Source: Microbacterium sp. oral taxon 186 str. F0373 (GTDB lineage: Bacteria; Actinomycetota; Actinomycetes; Actinomycetales; Microbacteriaceae). Taken from it: DNA of 64,000 nucleotides. The stretch spans positions 246,401 to 310,400 of the forward strand of contig NZ_KE150457.1 in assembly GCF_000411455.1 (NCBI RefSeq). The letters are read 5' to 3'. The translations under genes and the position numbers were made by a program. This document shows, piece after piece, positions 10,972 to 19,858 of this stretch (its first letter is position 1; every line of letters begins with the position of its first letter). Below the pieces are notes generated by a model, which did not search any database, was not told the origin of the DNA, and worked only from the letters and a program-made list of their open reading frames with translations.

Positions 10972-13814
10972 CGGAGTCCTCCTCCGGACGCGCGCCGCGC
11001 GCCGATGACGCGCGGGCGACGACGGTTCAGCCGCAGGGAGCGCCGGGTGGGCAGAGCGAGCAGCAGGGCGATCAGGACGACCCCGATCTGCACCGCGGCG
11101 GTGCGGGCGTTGTCGACCGCCGATGTCGCCACGCGATCCGTGACCGGGGCGGTGACCCGCCACAGCTTGCCCTTCGCGGTGTCGCCGACGATCTCGAGAT
11201 CCTGACGCTGATCGAGGGCGGTCTCGGCCGCGATGCGCACCGCACGCGCCGCGTCGCTCTCACCCTCGGCGGTGCCGCCGAGGAGCACGAACGCGACCCC
11301 GTGCGCCCCCAGACGCGCGACCGCGTCGCCCGAGGGCACGGCGATGAGCTCGGCCGTCAGCTCCGCGGCTTCGGCGTCACCGGCGTCGGTGGAAGAGCGC
11401 GCCGAGCGCAGGGTGCTCTGCCCGCCCAGGGCCGAGGTCTCCCCCCAGACGACATCCGTGACGACGGATCCGTCGGCCGCGGCGGTGAGCACGAAGGTGG
11501 CGTTGCCCAACCCCGATCGCCCCTCCGCCTCGACGTAGGCCGGCAGAGTGCTGCTCGGGCCGTTCGTGACGGCCGACGTGCCCCGAGGCAGCGCCGTAAT
11601 CACAGGGACCGCACTGACCGCGAGGGCGGTCATGACCAGGGCGGCGAGCGGTCCACGGAGTCGGGGGGGCGCCGGCAACGCGTCGATCGTCAACGCTGCC
11701 GATCCCAGCAGGGCGATCCAGTACAGGCTGAGGGCGGCGCCCGGCCAGACCGCGATGGCGGTCCCGGCATCCGAGGTGACGACGATGCCGATGACCGCGA
11801 CCGCCGTCGCGAGGGCGCTGAGCGCGATCATGAGGACGATCGCGGCCGACACCGTGCGCGACACGATGGGGGCGGCCACCGCGAGCACGATCACGGGCAC
11901 GACGAGCAGGAACGGCCACGGCCCCGCGCCGTCGACGAGCTGGCCCCACTCCGAACCGCCCGCGGTGGGGAATCCGAGCGCGAGGGCGACACGGCGGGCG
12001 AGATCGGTCGACTCCCCCGACGGCAGGGGCACGCCGGGGTCGGCGATCAGGGCCCACGGCTCGCCGGAGGTGAGACGACGCCAGATCATCGGCGCCCAGA
12101 CGATCACCGACGGAACGAGCAGCCAGACGACGCGCGCGAGGCCTCGCCCCCGACCGAGCGCCGCCGTCAGCACGATCGCCACGAGCCACAGCACGATGAG
12201 CGCCGGAGCCAGCGACGGGGCGCTGGCGAGCACCGCGACAGCGATCACCGATCCCATGCCTGCCGCCGTCCACGAGCGGTGCGCCGCGACCGCTGTCCAC
12301 AGCAGCCAGGGAAGCAGGAGGTGTGCGATGACGACGGTCGGCCGTCCCGACGCCAGGGCGTCGAGCAGGCTCGGCGCGAGCGCGTAGCCCACGGCCACGA
12401 CGGCGCGGGCGAGCGCGTTGTCGGTCAGACGCGTGGCGGCGAACCAGGCGCCCAGGGCGGACAGGGGGATCGCCAGCACCCAGACGACGACGAGCACGCG
12501 AGAGGGCGCGGCGGGCCAGAGCGAGCCGAGCACGGCGACGACCGCACTGAACGGGTCGGCCGGCCCCTGCGTGTCCCAGCCGAGGGGCCGGGCCCCGGAT
12601 GCCGCGTCGGCCCAGAGCTGGCCGACGGTCGCCCGCAGCGGCGCAAGGCCTCCCCCGCCGAGCACCGGCCAGGCGAGCAGGGACAGGAAGGCGAGGACCG
12701 AGACGAGCAGGGCGCCGAGGATGATCCAGGCACCGCCCCCGGAGAAGAAGTGCAGTTCACCGCGCGCGGTGCCGTCGATGATCACGTCGTCGTCGAGACG
12801 CTGACGCAGCTCGACCCGACTGACCCGCAGCGGTGCCAGCTGCGCCCATGAGACGCGGCGGCCGGCACGGATGCCGCGGCGTGCGCGGGCGACGGCGGCG
12901 GGACGCAGCAGCACCGTCAGCGTGGCGCCCCATTCCGGACCGATCATCGACGGACGCTTGCCGAGGAGCAGGGCGACCGAGCGGAGGACCGCCAGCGGCA
13001 GCAGGGAGAGCCAGTGCAGCGGGACGGCGACCGCCGGCGCGTACACGAGTCGGCGGTGCAGTTGCGCCGTGCGCAGGCCGTAGGCCCGACGCACCCCGAC
13101 CGGCTCGAAGCGGTCGCCGAGGGTCGGCGGGTCGGTGCGATCGGGGTCTGCGATGGCGACGAAAGCCTGGGGCGCGAGGACGACACGGCCGCCGCGCAGA
13201 CGCGCGCGCACACCGAGGTCGAGGCCTTCGTCCGCACCCGCCAGCGCCGAATCGAGACCGTCGAGCGCGCGCCACGCGTCGGTGCGCACCAGGATGCCGC
13301 GCACATCCGAGCCGAGAACGTCCTCGCTGGCGTCATGCTGACCCTGATCGTGCTCCCCGTCGGCGAGACCGACGGCGCGGCCGCCCCGCGTCATCGACAC
13401 ACCGAGCGACACGATCCGGTCGTTGTCGTCGGCGCGGACGAGTTTCGGCGCGGCGATCGCGACCGAGGGCGCGGTCTCGAGAGCACCCATGAGGCGAACG
13501 AGCGCATCGGGCGCGGGGGTGGTGTCCTGGTCGAGCACCCACACGGCATCCCCACCGAGTCGCCTGCTCGCCAGTGCGAGGGCGTCGGCGAAGGATGTTC
13601 CGCGATCGGCGGTGATGACGGCTTCGGCGGCGGACTCCCCCGCGATGCGCTGAAGCTCGCGATCGGTCGCGTGTGGGCCGCACAGCACGATGGTGAGCGC
13701 GTCCACCGGGCGCGCCTGGGCCGCGAGCGCGGAAAGGACGCGGTCGAGACGGATGTCGGTGGCCACGCGCGCATCGGGGCGCACGACCAGCAGTGCGTGA
13801 ACTCGGGCGGGCAT
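10968..13814 (-). CDS. Large membrane-embedded family 2 glycosyltransferase
   Basis: A 948-residue protein. Residues 1-300 form a GT2-like catalytic domain with an acidic motif WVLDQDTTPAPDAL and the later GLDLGVRARLRGG segment. A transition helix around LHWLSLLPLAVLRSVALL follows. From about residue 380 to 730 there are ten or more hydrophobic helices, then an extracellular tail ending in one more helix (TAAVQIGVVLIALLLALPT). GT domains fused to polytopic membrane parts usually transfer sugars to lipid-linked acceptors. The acceptor and sugar cannot be told from sequence. It is coupled to the DUF5719 gene and follows whiB. Confidence 0.85.
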   Translation of the reverse strand: MPARVHALLVVRPDARVATDIRLDRVLSALAAQARPVDALTIVLCGPHATDRELQRIAGESAAEAVITADRGTSFADALALASRRLGGDAVWVLDQDTTPAPDALVRLMGALETAPSVAIAAPKLVRADDNDRIVSLGVSMTRGGRAVGLADGEHDQGQHDASEDVLGSDVRGILVRTDAWRALDGLDSALAGADEGLDLGVRARLRGGRVVLAPQAFVAIADPDRTDPPTLGDRFEPVGVRRAYGLRTAQLHRRLVYAPAVAVPLHWLSLLPLAVLRSVALLLGKRPSMIGPEWGATLTVLLRPAAVARARRGIRAGRRVSWAQLAPLRVSRVELRQRLDDDVIIDGTARGELHFFSGGGAWIILGALLVSVLAFLSLLAWPVLGGGGLAPLRATVGQLWADAASGARPLGWDTQGPADPFSAVVAVLGSLWPAAPSRVLVVVWVLAIPLSALGAWFAATRLTDNALARAVVAVGYALAPSLLDALASGRPTVVIAHLLLPWLLWTAVAAHRSWTAAGMGSVIAVAVLASAPSLAPALIVLWLVAIVLTAALGRGRGLARVVWLLVPSVIVWAPMIWRRLTSGEPWALIADPGVPLPSGESTDLARRVALALGFPTAGGSEWGQLVDGAGPWPFLLVVPVIVLAVAAPIVSRTVSAAIVLMIALSALATAVAVIGIVVTSDAGTAIAVWPGAALSLYWIALLGSAALTIDALPAPPRLRGPLAALVMTALAVSAVPVITALPRGTSAVTNGPSSTLPAYVEAEGRSGLGNATFVLTAAADGSVVTDVVWGETSALGGQSTLRSARSSTDAGDAEAAELTAELIAVPSGDAVARLGAHGVAFVLLGGTAEGESDAARAVRIAAETALDQRQDLEIVGDTAKGKLWRVTAPVTDRVATSAVDNARTAAVQIGVVLIALLLALPTRRSLRLNRRRPRVIGARRASGGGLR

Positions 13815-13823
13815 GACGTCGTC

Positions 13824-13829
13824 AGCCTA
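13824..13829 (-). promoter_or_regulatory. -10 box of the 948-residue glycosyltransferase gene
   Basis: TAGGCT on the minus strand, 9 bases before the start codon, giving a leader of about 3 bases. Confidence 0.5.
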
Positions 13830-13905
13830 GGCGGGAGCCGGCGCAGAGCGCGGACGTCGCCCGCGAGTCTCGTGATCGGTCACGCCGCCGAAGCGGCCGC
13901 CGCGA

Positions 13906-14223
13906 TCAGGCGCGACGCTTGAGCTTGCGGCGCTCGCGTTCGCTGAGTCCGCCCCAGATGCCGAAGCGCTCGTCGTTCTGCAGGGCGTACTCGAGGCACT
14001 CGCCGCGCACGTCGCACGAGGTGCAGATGCGCTTCGCGTCGCGGGTCGACCCACCCTTCTCCGGGAAGAAGGCCTCGGGGTCGGTCTGCGCACACAGAGC
14101 GTCGGCCTGCCAGGCGAGAGCAGTGTCCTCGTCGGCGACGGACGGGCGACGCACTCCCGGCACGCCCAGATTGACCGGGTCGACGAACCAGTTGTCGGGG
14201 ACGCCGGAGCGGTAACCCGTCAT
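13906..14223 (-). CDS. whiB2: WhiB-family iron-sulfur regulator (WhiB2/WhmD type)
   Basis: A 105-residue transcription factor. Cys44, Cys67, Cys70 and Cys76 fit the WhiB pattern C-x(n)-CxxCxxxxxC that binds a 4Fe-4S cluster. The turn GIWGG (88-92) and the basic tail SERERRKLKRRA complete the family signature. WhiB2/WhmD is needed for septation in mycobacteria and streptomycetes. The neighbourhood (DUF3499, manA, mtrA nearby) is that of whiB2, which is why I use that symbol. A near-consensus promoter lies upstream and gives a leader of about 40 bases. Confidence 0.92.
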   Translation of the reverse strand: MTGYRSGVPDNWFVDPVNLGVPGVRRPSVADEDTALAWQADALCAQTDPEAFFPEKGGSTRDAKRICTSCDVRGECLEYALQNDERFGIWGGLSERERRKLKRRA

Positions 14224-14271
14224 ATCGTTCTCCCCACGTTTTCCCGATGCGCCGATGCGCGTGTTGGAATA

Positions 14272-14300
14272 ATTACACCCTTGTCATTCGCCGCGGTCAA
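14272..14300 (-). promoter_or_regulatory. Near-consensus sigma-70 promoter of whiB2
   Basis: On the minus strand: TTGACC (14300-14295), a 17-base spacer, then TGTAAT (14277-14272). This is an unusually good -35/-10 pair for this genome and lies in a locally AT-rich stretch about 50 bases before whiB2. Confidence 0.7.
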
Positions 14301-14392
14301 GTCGCAGATCGTAAACCCTCAACGCGGGATTGAACCTTCACGCACGACCGTCGGCGTGTCGCGGCCTCGCCGCACTCACGGATGCCGGTGGG

Positions 14393-15568
14393 TCAGGAGC
14401 CCGGCTGGGCGAGGAAGAGCTCGCCCGTGCCGGAGACCTCGACGGCGTCTTCATCGGCGATGTGCACGGCCGCGCCGGGGCGGAGCGCCGCCGTCCCCGA
14501 GGCCGCCCGGACGACGAGCTCGCCGTCGGTGCACAGTGCGATCGCGGGGCCGTGCACCGCGACGCGAACGGTGTCGCCGGCGACGGTGACACGCTCGAGG
14601 AGGAAATCGTCCACGGGGGTGTCGTAGACGTCGACCCCGTCGGCGAGGCGGCGAGGGCGGATGACGGGAGCCGGGGCGGGAGTCGCGTCCAGCACGTGCA
14701 GCAGCTCCGGGACGTCCACGTGCTTGGGGGTGAGGCCTCCCCGCATGACGTTGTCGCTCGCGGCCATCAGCTCGACGCCCAGGCCCGACTGGTAGGCGTG
14801 CAGCACGCCCGCCGGCGCGAACAGCCCCTCGCCGCGGCGGAGGGTCACGAGGTTCATCAGGAGGGCCACGATCAGCCCGCCATCGCCCGGGAAGTCGGAT
14901 GCCGCGGCGCGCAGCACCGCGATCTCATCGGCGAACTCCGCCCGCTGCGCCGTGGCCGCGGCATCGAGAGCCGTGGCCACGGATTGCACCGTCGCGGCAT
15001 CCGCCTCGCCGAGCGCCCAGGCGAGCACGTCGCGCAGCGCACGCTCGGCGGCGGGACCGTCGTCGTCGACGTCGAGGCGGTGCTGCAGCTGCGCGACGCC
15101 CGCGGGGACCTCGTCGCCGGCCGCGGCCAGCACCGACAGGAAGCGACGTGTCGCGGCGAGAGGCCGGAGCCCGACGAGCGCACGGAACTCGTCGCTCAGG
15201 GCGACGATGATCTCCGGCTTGTGGTTGTCGTCGCGATAGAGACGGTCGGCGGCGTCGCGCGCCACGCCGGCCCGCTCCTCCCGCGCGAAGCCCTCCTGGG
15301 CCTGCGCGCGCGTCGGGTGGGCCTGGATGGACAGCGAGGATGCGGCGGCGAGAAGCTTCAGCAGGAACGGCAGGGCGGGGCGTCCCGCCTCGGCGAGGGC
15401 CACGTCGAGTGTGCGTCCGTCGGACGTCAGCGACGGGCAGCCCGGGTGGTCGCCGTACCAGATCTCGGCTTCGGGAGCCCCCGTCGGCTCGCGTCCTTCG
15501 AGGGCGGGGATGAGGGTCGGGGAACCCCAGGAGTAGTCGCGAGGATCGTTGGAGATCGGCGTCAGCAT
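14393..15568 (-). CDS. manA: Mannose-6-phosphate isomerase, class I
   Basis: A 391-residue enzyme interconverting mannose-6-phosphate and fructose-6-phosphate, feeding GDP-mannose synthesis. Metal ligands are visible: the QxH of LSIQAHPTRAQAQEGF, the Glu of KPEIIVALSDEFRALVG and the His of GVLHAYQSGLGVELMAASDN. The N-terminus YSWGSPTLIPAL is typical. The C-terminal cupin-like part ends in a normal position. It is divergent from the O-antigen-ligase-like gene. A leaderless promoter lies 6 bases before the start codon. Confidence 0.95.
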   Translation of the reverse strand: MLTPISNDPRDYSWGSPTLIPALEGREPTGAPEAEIWYGDHPGCPSLTSDGRTLDVALAEAGRPALPFLLKLLAAASSLSIQAHPTRAQAQEGFAREERAGVARDAADRLYRDDNHKPEIIVALSDEFRALVGLRPLAATRRFLSVLAAAGDEVPAGVAQLQHRLDVDDDGPAAERALRDVLAWALGEADAATVQSVATALDAAATAQRAEFADEIAVLRAAASDFPGDGGLIVALLMNLVTLRRGEGLFAPAGVLHAYQSGLGVELMAASDNVMRGGLTPKHVDVPELLHVLDATPAPAPVIRPRRLADGVDVYDTPVDDFLLERVTVAGDTVRVAVHGPAIALCTDGELVVRAASGTAALRPGAAVHIADEDAVEVSGTGELFLAQPGS

Positions 15569-15574
15569 GCCCCC

Positions 15575-15580
15575 AGCCTA
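15575..15580 (-). promoter_or_regulatory. -10 box of manA, leaderless
   Basis: TAGGCT on the minus strand, exactly 6 bases before the manA ATG at 15568. Confidence 0.65.
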
Positions 15581-15595
15581 GGACCGCCGCCGCGC

Positions 15596-15601
15596 TACTC
15601 T
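15596..15601 (+). promoter_or_regulatory. -10 box of the O-antigen-ligase-like gene
   Basis: TACTCT, 9 bases before the ATG at 15611. It sits 15 bases from the divergent manA -10 box, so the two promoters nearly overlap. Confidence 0.5.
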
Positions 15602-15610
15602 GATCAGACC

Positions 15611-17014
15611 ATGGCCGTCCACACGAAGCATCCGGTCGCGGCGCCGCCGACCGCGCCGATCCGCGCGACGTCGGGCCACCTGCTGCTGCGGGGATGGTGC
15701 ATCTTCGTCCTCGCCGCAGCCCTCGCGGGGCCCGCCTGGCCTCTTGCTCTCGGCATCCCGGGCACCGCCGTCCTCGTCGTCGCCGCCGGCGTCGTCTCGG
15801 CGTCGGTGTGGGCGGTGCTGCGTCCGCCGGTGCAATGGCGTCGGCTGCCGTGGTTCGCGCTCGCCTATGGGCTGTGGGCCGTGTGCTCGCTGCTGTGGAC
15901 GACGCATCTCGCCGCGACGGCCGCGACCCTCGTCCTGCTGCTGGTGACGACCGTGCAGGCCGTCTTCGTCGGGGCGGTGCTCACGTGGCGTGAGCTGGTG
16001 CGGGCGATGGCGTCGGCACTCAAATGGGTGCTCGGACTGTCGCTCCTGTTCGAGCTCTGGGTGTCCGTGGTCTGGCGGGGCGTGCTGCTTGCCGGTTTCG
16101 CGCGGCCCGACGGCGGCGGGGCCGACGGGGCCGTCGTCTGGTCACACGATCAGCTGCTGAGCGGCGGGCGGATCCAGGGCATCGTGGGCGATGCCACGGC
16201 GCTGGCGTTCCTCGCGCTGCTCGGCATGGTCGTGTTCGCCGTCCGCTTCGCCTCACGTGCGCCGCGGCGCACGCTGCTGGCGGGGTGGTTCGCGCTGTCG
16301 GCGTTCCTCTTCTTCCGCGCGGGCTCCGCCCTCGGGTGGCTCGGCGCCGCGGCGGTCGTCCTGGTGCTGGCGACGGTGCTGGTCATGCGGACCACGAAGC
16401 GCGCCGGCGAGCGCACCCGGTATTATCTGGTCTACGCCCTGGTCGCCGCGGCCGGCATTCTCGCCGTGTGGTTCGGGCGGAGCCAGATCTTCGCCTTCCT
16501 CGGCCGCAGCACCGACCTCGACGGGCGCGAAGGGACATGGGCGCTGATCACGGCGAAGGCGCTCGAGCGTCCGGTGCAAGGGTGGGGTTTCGCGACGCCG
16601 TGGCCACCGCGAGACGCGGCATCCGCCCCGTGGATCGCCGACGTCGACCCGGCCCTCACCCAGGCGCACAGCGTGTGGCTCGACGTCTTCGTCCAGCTCG
16701 GGCTCGTCGGCATGGTGCTCCTGGCCCTGACCTTCTTCGCGTACGTCTGGCGCTCCTGGTTCTTCGCCGTCGACCGACCGCGCTGGGACCTCGTCGCCGA
16801 CCGGCCCTACTCCCCCGTGACGCTCGTACCGACGCTGACCGGCGCGGTGCTGCTCGTGCAGGGCGTCGCCGACTCCGGTCCGATCGTCGCCGGCGGCTGG
16901 CTGCTGATCGTCATGCTCGCGTTCAAGATCAAGCAGGCACCGCTGCTCGGACGCGGAGCCTCGGAAGAGCGGCTGGTCGGCGAGCAGGGCGAGACGGAGC
17001 GTGTGCCGCGCTGA
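15611..17014 (+). CDS. O-antigen ligase/polymerase-like membrane protein
   Basis: A 467-residue polytopic membrane protein with about ten or eleven helices, starting with LLLRGWCIFVLAAALAGPAW. A large loop after the central helices contains GREGTWALITAKALERPVQGWGF and LTQAHSVWLDVFVQLG, the pattern of the Wzy/WaaL family, in which a conserved Arg and His act in joining a polyprenyl-linked glycan to its acceptor or to another unit. It would act on the outer face of the membrane. I chose the ATG at 15611; the frame upstream is a shadow of manA. It opens the polysaccharide region and is followed by a glycosyltransferase on the same strand. Confidence 0.85.
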   Translation: MAVHTKHPVAAPPTAPIRATSGHLLLRGWCIFVLAAALAGPAWPLALGIPGTAVLVVAAGVVSASVWAVLRPPVQWRRLPWFALAYGLWAVCSLLWTTHLAATAATLVLLLVTTVQAVFVGAVLTWRELVRAMASALKWVLGLSLLFELWVSVVWRGVLLAGFARPDGGGADGAVVWSHDQLLSGGRIQGIVGDATALAFLALLGMVVFAVRFASRAPRRTLLAGWFALSAFLFFRAGSALGWLGAAAVVLVLATVLVMRTTKRAGERTRYYLVYALVAAAGILAVWFGRSQIFAFLGRSTDLDGREGTWALITAKALERPVQGWGFATPWPPRDAASAPWIADVDPALTQAHSVWLDVFVQLGLVGMVLLALTFFAYVWRSWFFAVDRPRWDLVADRPYSPVTLVPTLTGAVLLVQGVADSGPIVAGGWLLIVMLAFKIKQAPLLGRGASEERLVGEQGETERVPR

Positions 17015-17042
17015 CGAGCGGGGAATGCGCAGGGGGCCGGGT

Positions 17043-17048
17043 TAGACT
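17043..17048 (+). promoter_or_regulatory. -10 box of GlfT1-like glycosyltransferase gene
   Basis: TAGACT, 9 bases before the ATG at 17058. Confidence 0.45.
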
Positions 17049-17057
17049 TCTCGCGCT

Positions 17058-18083
17058 ATGGCCTCCACTTCTGCGCGCCCCGACGCGGCCTCGACCGAGA
17101 CGTTCACGCCCGCCAGCGCGACGATCGCGATCGTCACCTACAACCGTTCTGGCCTGCTCACCAAGCTGCTCGAGAGCATCACCGCGATGGAGCCGAAGCC
17201 CGGCCACGTGGTGATCGTGGACAACGCGTCCATCGATGACACCACCGCGGTCGTCGAGTCGTTCCGCGACCGCCTGGGCGCCGAGCTGGTCTACCGCCGA
17301 CTCGACGAGAACACCGGCGGATCCGGCGGTTTCAGCGAGGGCATGCGCGTGGCGTACGAGCTCGGCTCCACCTGGATCTGGCTCATGGACGACGACGTCG
17401 AAGTGCTGCCCGACGGCCTCGCGAAGATGGGCGCGTGGGCGCCGCGGTTCAAGTCGATCCAGGGACGGCGCTACGACTTCGACGGCAGCGAGTTCTACTG
17501 GCAGTACCGCGTCGCGGAGCCTCTTGCGATTCCCATTCCGTTCGCACCCAGCGGCTTCGACGAGTCGGGATACAAGGAGATGAACTCCGGCTGCTTCGAG
17601 GGCATGTTCATCCACCGCGACATCGTGGGCCGGATCGGCCTGCCCGACCCGCGCTTCTTCATCTACTGGGACGATCAGACCTACGGCTGGCTCGCGTCGC
17701 GCATCACCACTTCGGTGATCGTGAACGAGTTCGTGCTGCGCCGCACGCGCGAGATCAAGCAGTGGGACATGGGCATCCGCCACATGAACGCGTCGAGCAA
17801 CGCGTACCGCTACTACATCATGCGCAACCGCGCGATCATCAAGCGCTACTACCGGAGCCTGGGGGTCTACAACCCGGTGCTCTTCGGCTTCGGCACCGCT
17901 TTGACGTTCGGCAAGGAGCTCATCCGGCTCCTGTTCGTCGAGCGCACCGTCCGGGGCACCTCGAACCTGTTCCGAGGCCTGCGCGACGGACGCAAGATCT
18001 CGCGGGATGCCGCCTGGAAGCCCATGCCGCCGCTGGTCGCGGCGGGCGCGGATCTGACGGCCCCACCTCGCTCTGACCCTTGA
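17058..18083 (+). CDS. Family 2 glycosyltransferase, galactofuranosyltransferase GlfT1-like
   Basis: A 341-residue cytoplasmic GT-A enzyme. Visible features are TIAIVTYNRSGLL at the nucleotide-binding start, VIVDNASIDDT, the NTGGSGGFSEGM loop, the metal-binding triad WLMDDDVEVL (about 108-117), and FFIYWDDQTYGWLASR with a following RRTRE segment. NTGGSGGF together with a DDD motif is typical of GlfT1/rhamnosyl-galactofuranosyl transferases that start a galactan. Acceptor specificity is inferred from this resemblance and from the nearby glf and rml genes. G+C and codon use are still those of the core genome. Confidence 0.75.
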   Translation: MASTSARPDAASTETFTPASATIAIVTYNRSGLLTKLLESITAMEPKPGHVVIVDNASIDDTTAVVESFRDRLGAELVYRRLDENTGGSGGFSEGMRVAYELGSTWIWLMDDDVEVLPDGLAKMGAWAPRFKSIQGRRYDFDGSEFYWQYRVAEPLAIPIPFAPSGFDESGYKEMNSGCFEGMFIHRDIVGRIGLPDPRFFIYWDDQTYGWLASRITTSVIVNEFVLRRTREIKQWDMGIRHMNASSNAYRYYIMRNRAIIKRYYRSLGVYNPVLFGFGTALTFGKELIRLLFVERTVRGTSNLFRGLRDGRKISRDAAWKPMPPLVAAGADLTAPPRSDP

Positions 18084-18085
18084 GA

Positions 18086-18148
18086 CCATCGCCGAAGAAT
18101 CGAGAGGGCACAGCCCCTCGCCTTAGAGACGAGAGTCACCGGCGATGG
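18086..18148. repeat. Inverted repeat between two glycosyltransferase genes
   Basis: CCATCGCCG (18086-18094) and CGGCGATGG (18140-18148) are exact reverse complements, with a smaller GAGGG/CCCTC stem inside. It could be a terminator or leader structure; a TAAGGT box follows at 18155. Confidence 0.4.
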
Positions 18149-18171
18149 CGCGTGTAAGGTGAATTCGCGTC

Positions 18172-19047
18172 ATGACTATCCATTTCTGCATGCCCTTCTG
18201 GGGTGATCCGACCGACCTGAGGTCAGCCGTGGCGTCGGTTCTGGCGCAGTCCGATCCCGACTGGATACTCACTGTCATCGACGACTGCTACCCAGACCCT
18301 TCGGTGCCCGAGTACTTCGCGCAGCTGCGCGACCCGCGGATCGAGTACCGGCGAAATGACACGAACCTCGGTATCACCGACAATTTCCGCCGAGCCGTCA
18401 CCTCGGCACGCACCGACTACACGGTAATTCTCGGGAGCGATGACCTGCTCGGACCGCACTATGTCGCGCGCATGAGCAAAGTCGCAGCCCGCTACCCGGA
18501 CGTGGACGTCTTCCAGGGCGGCGTGCGCGTCGTGGATGCCCATGGCCACACGACTCGCACATTGGTCGACAGCGTCAAGCGACTGCTCACGCCGCGATCA
18601 CCCCGCACGTTCCGCGGCGAGGAGATGGCCGCCACCCTACTTATGGGCAATTGGCTTTACTGGCCGTCGTTGATGTTCCGCACGGAGAAGTTGCGTTCCA
18701 TCGACTTCCGCGATGATCTGCCAATCATCCTCGACCTCGCACTACTCATCGACATAGCGCTGCAGGACGGCGCACTGCACTTCGAGCCGGGGGTGGTGTT
18801 TTCCTATCGTCGCCATGCGGCGAGCCTCTCGCAGAAGGCAATTCTCGACGGTTCCAGATTCACCGACGAGCGTGCGTACTATCGCGAAGCGGCTGGACTC
18901 GCCGACGAGCGTGGTTGGGCTCGTGCGAGCCGAGCCGCGCGGTGGCGCATCATGTCGCGGCTGCACGGAGTCTCCATACTGCCCAGCGTGATCAGAGGAG
19001 GGGACCCGCGGGCGCGCCGCGCCGCGGTTGCGTTGATCTTCCGTTGA
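18172..19047 (+). CDS. Family 2 glycosyltransferase
   Basis: A 291-residue GT2 enzyme. The N-terminus MTIHFCMPFWGDPTDLRSAV lines up with the usual nucleotide-binding strand. IDDCYPDPSVPEYFAQL, NLGITDNFRRAVTSA and the metal site ILGSDDLLGPHYV (about 83-95) are GT2 hallmarks. The sugar is unknown. The gene is lower in G+C than its left neighbour and marks the start of the atypical part of the cluster. It ends one base from the stop of a convergent glycosyltransferase gene, with no room for a terminator. Confidence 0.85.
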   Translation: MTIHFCMPFWGDPTDLRSAVASVLAQSDPDWILTVIDDCYPDPSVPEYFAQLRDPRIEYRRNDTNLGITDNFRRAVTSARTDYTVILGSDDLLGPHYVARMSKVAARYPDVDVFQGGVRVVDAHGHTTRTLVDSVKRLLTPRSPRTFRGEEMAATLLMGNWLYWPSLMFRTEKLRSIDFRDDLPIILDLALLIDIALQDGALHFEPGVVFSYRRHAASLSQKAILDGSRFTDERAYYREAAGLADERGWARASRAARWRIMSRLHGVSILPSVIRGGDPRARRAAVALIFR

Positions 19048-19048
19048 T

Positions 19049-19858
19049 CTACTCCGTCGAGCCGGGCGCGCCGCGCGACGCCCTCACTCGCCTACGCGCT
19101 TCAGCGATGGAGCGCAACAGCATCCAGCGCGCCCGGAGAACCGCGTGCACGCCCCGAGGTCGTGATGGCGATGCATTGGAATCGTGAAGGCGCCGCTCGA
19201 CGGTCGCCTCGCCGATATGGCACATATCTCGAGCGGCGTTCGCGACGAGCGCGATCCACAGGTCGTGCGATTCGTGCAGGAAGGCGGGGAATGGGAGAAT
19301 CGACGAAACGAGATCCCGGCGCACCGCCATCGCACATCCGTAGTAGGGCTGGATGCCCGCGAGAACACGGAGCGACCGGACGGCGCCGCGTTCCGCCCCG
19401 TCCGGGGGAAGACGCCACGGTCGACCGCTTACCGGGGACGGCACGGGAGCACCGGAACCCAGGATGACGAGGTTCGATGCCGCCGCCCGGTGGATCGCCA
19501 ACGCCTCCACGAAGAGAGCCCGTCTTCCTGGAATCCATACGTCGTCCTGGTCGGAGAGCATCAGTATGTCTCCCCGTGCGAGCGAAAGGGCATGCTCGAA
19601 GGTCCGCACGTATCCACGGTTCGAGTCTTGGCTGACCAGATGGATTCGATCGTCAGCCAGGGAACGGATCCTCACCACCGTGTCGTCGGTGCTGGCATCG
19701 TCAACGATGACGACTTCGTCATCCGCCTCCAGCTCGGACAGAATCGATCGAAGCTGCTCGACAACGAATCGGGCACCGTTGTACGTCGCCATACAGACGC
19801 TAACTCTTACCGGCATCTCTGCTGAATCCGTCGACCTCGCCGCGTCAGTCATCATCGC
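19049..19858 (-). CDS. Family 2 glycosyltransferase (rhamnosyltransferase-like)
   Basis: A 269-residue GT2 enzyme. VSVCMATYNGARFVVEQLRSIL, VIVDDASTDDT, the donor loop SQDSNRGYVRTFEHAL and the metal site ILMLSDQDDVWIPGR are clear; the DQDDVW form is common among rhamnosyl- and galactosyltransferases of surface glycans. Several start codons exist. I chose the ATG at 19858, which has GGGG 5 bases upstream and overlaps the flippase stop by 14 bases; an adjacent ATG at 19861 and upstream ones are possible. It is last in a minus-strand set: GT2, DUF2304, flippase, this gene. Confidence 0.82.
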   Translation of the reverse strand, partial: AMMTDAARSTDSAEMPVRVSVCMATYNGARFVVEQLRSILSELEADDEVVIVDDASTDDTVVRIRSLADDRIHLVSQDSNRGYVRTFEHALSLARGDILMLSDQDDVWIPGRRALFVEALAIHRAAASNLVILGSGAPVPSPVSGRPWRLPPDGAERGAVRSLRVLAGIQPYYGCAMAVRRDLVSSILPFPAFLHESHDLWIALVANAARDMCHIGEATVERRLHDSNASPSRPRGVHAVLRARWMLLRSIAEARRRVRASRGAPGSTE

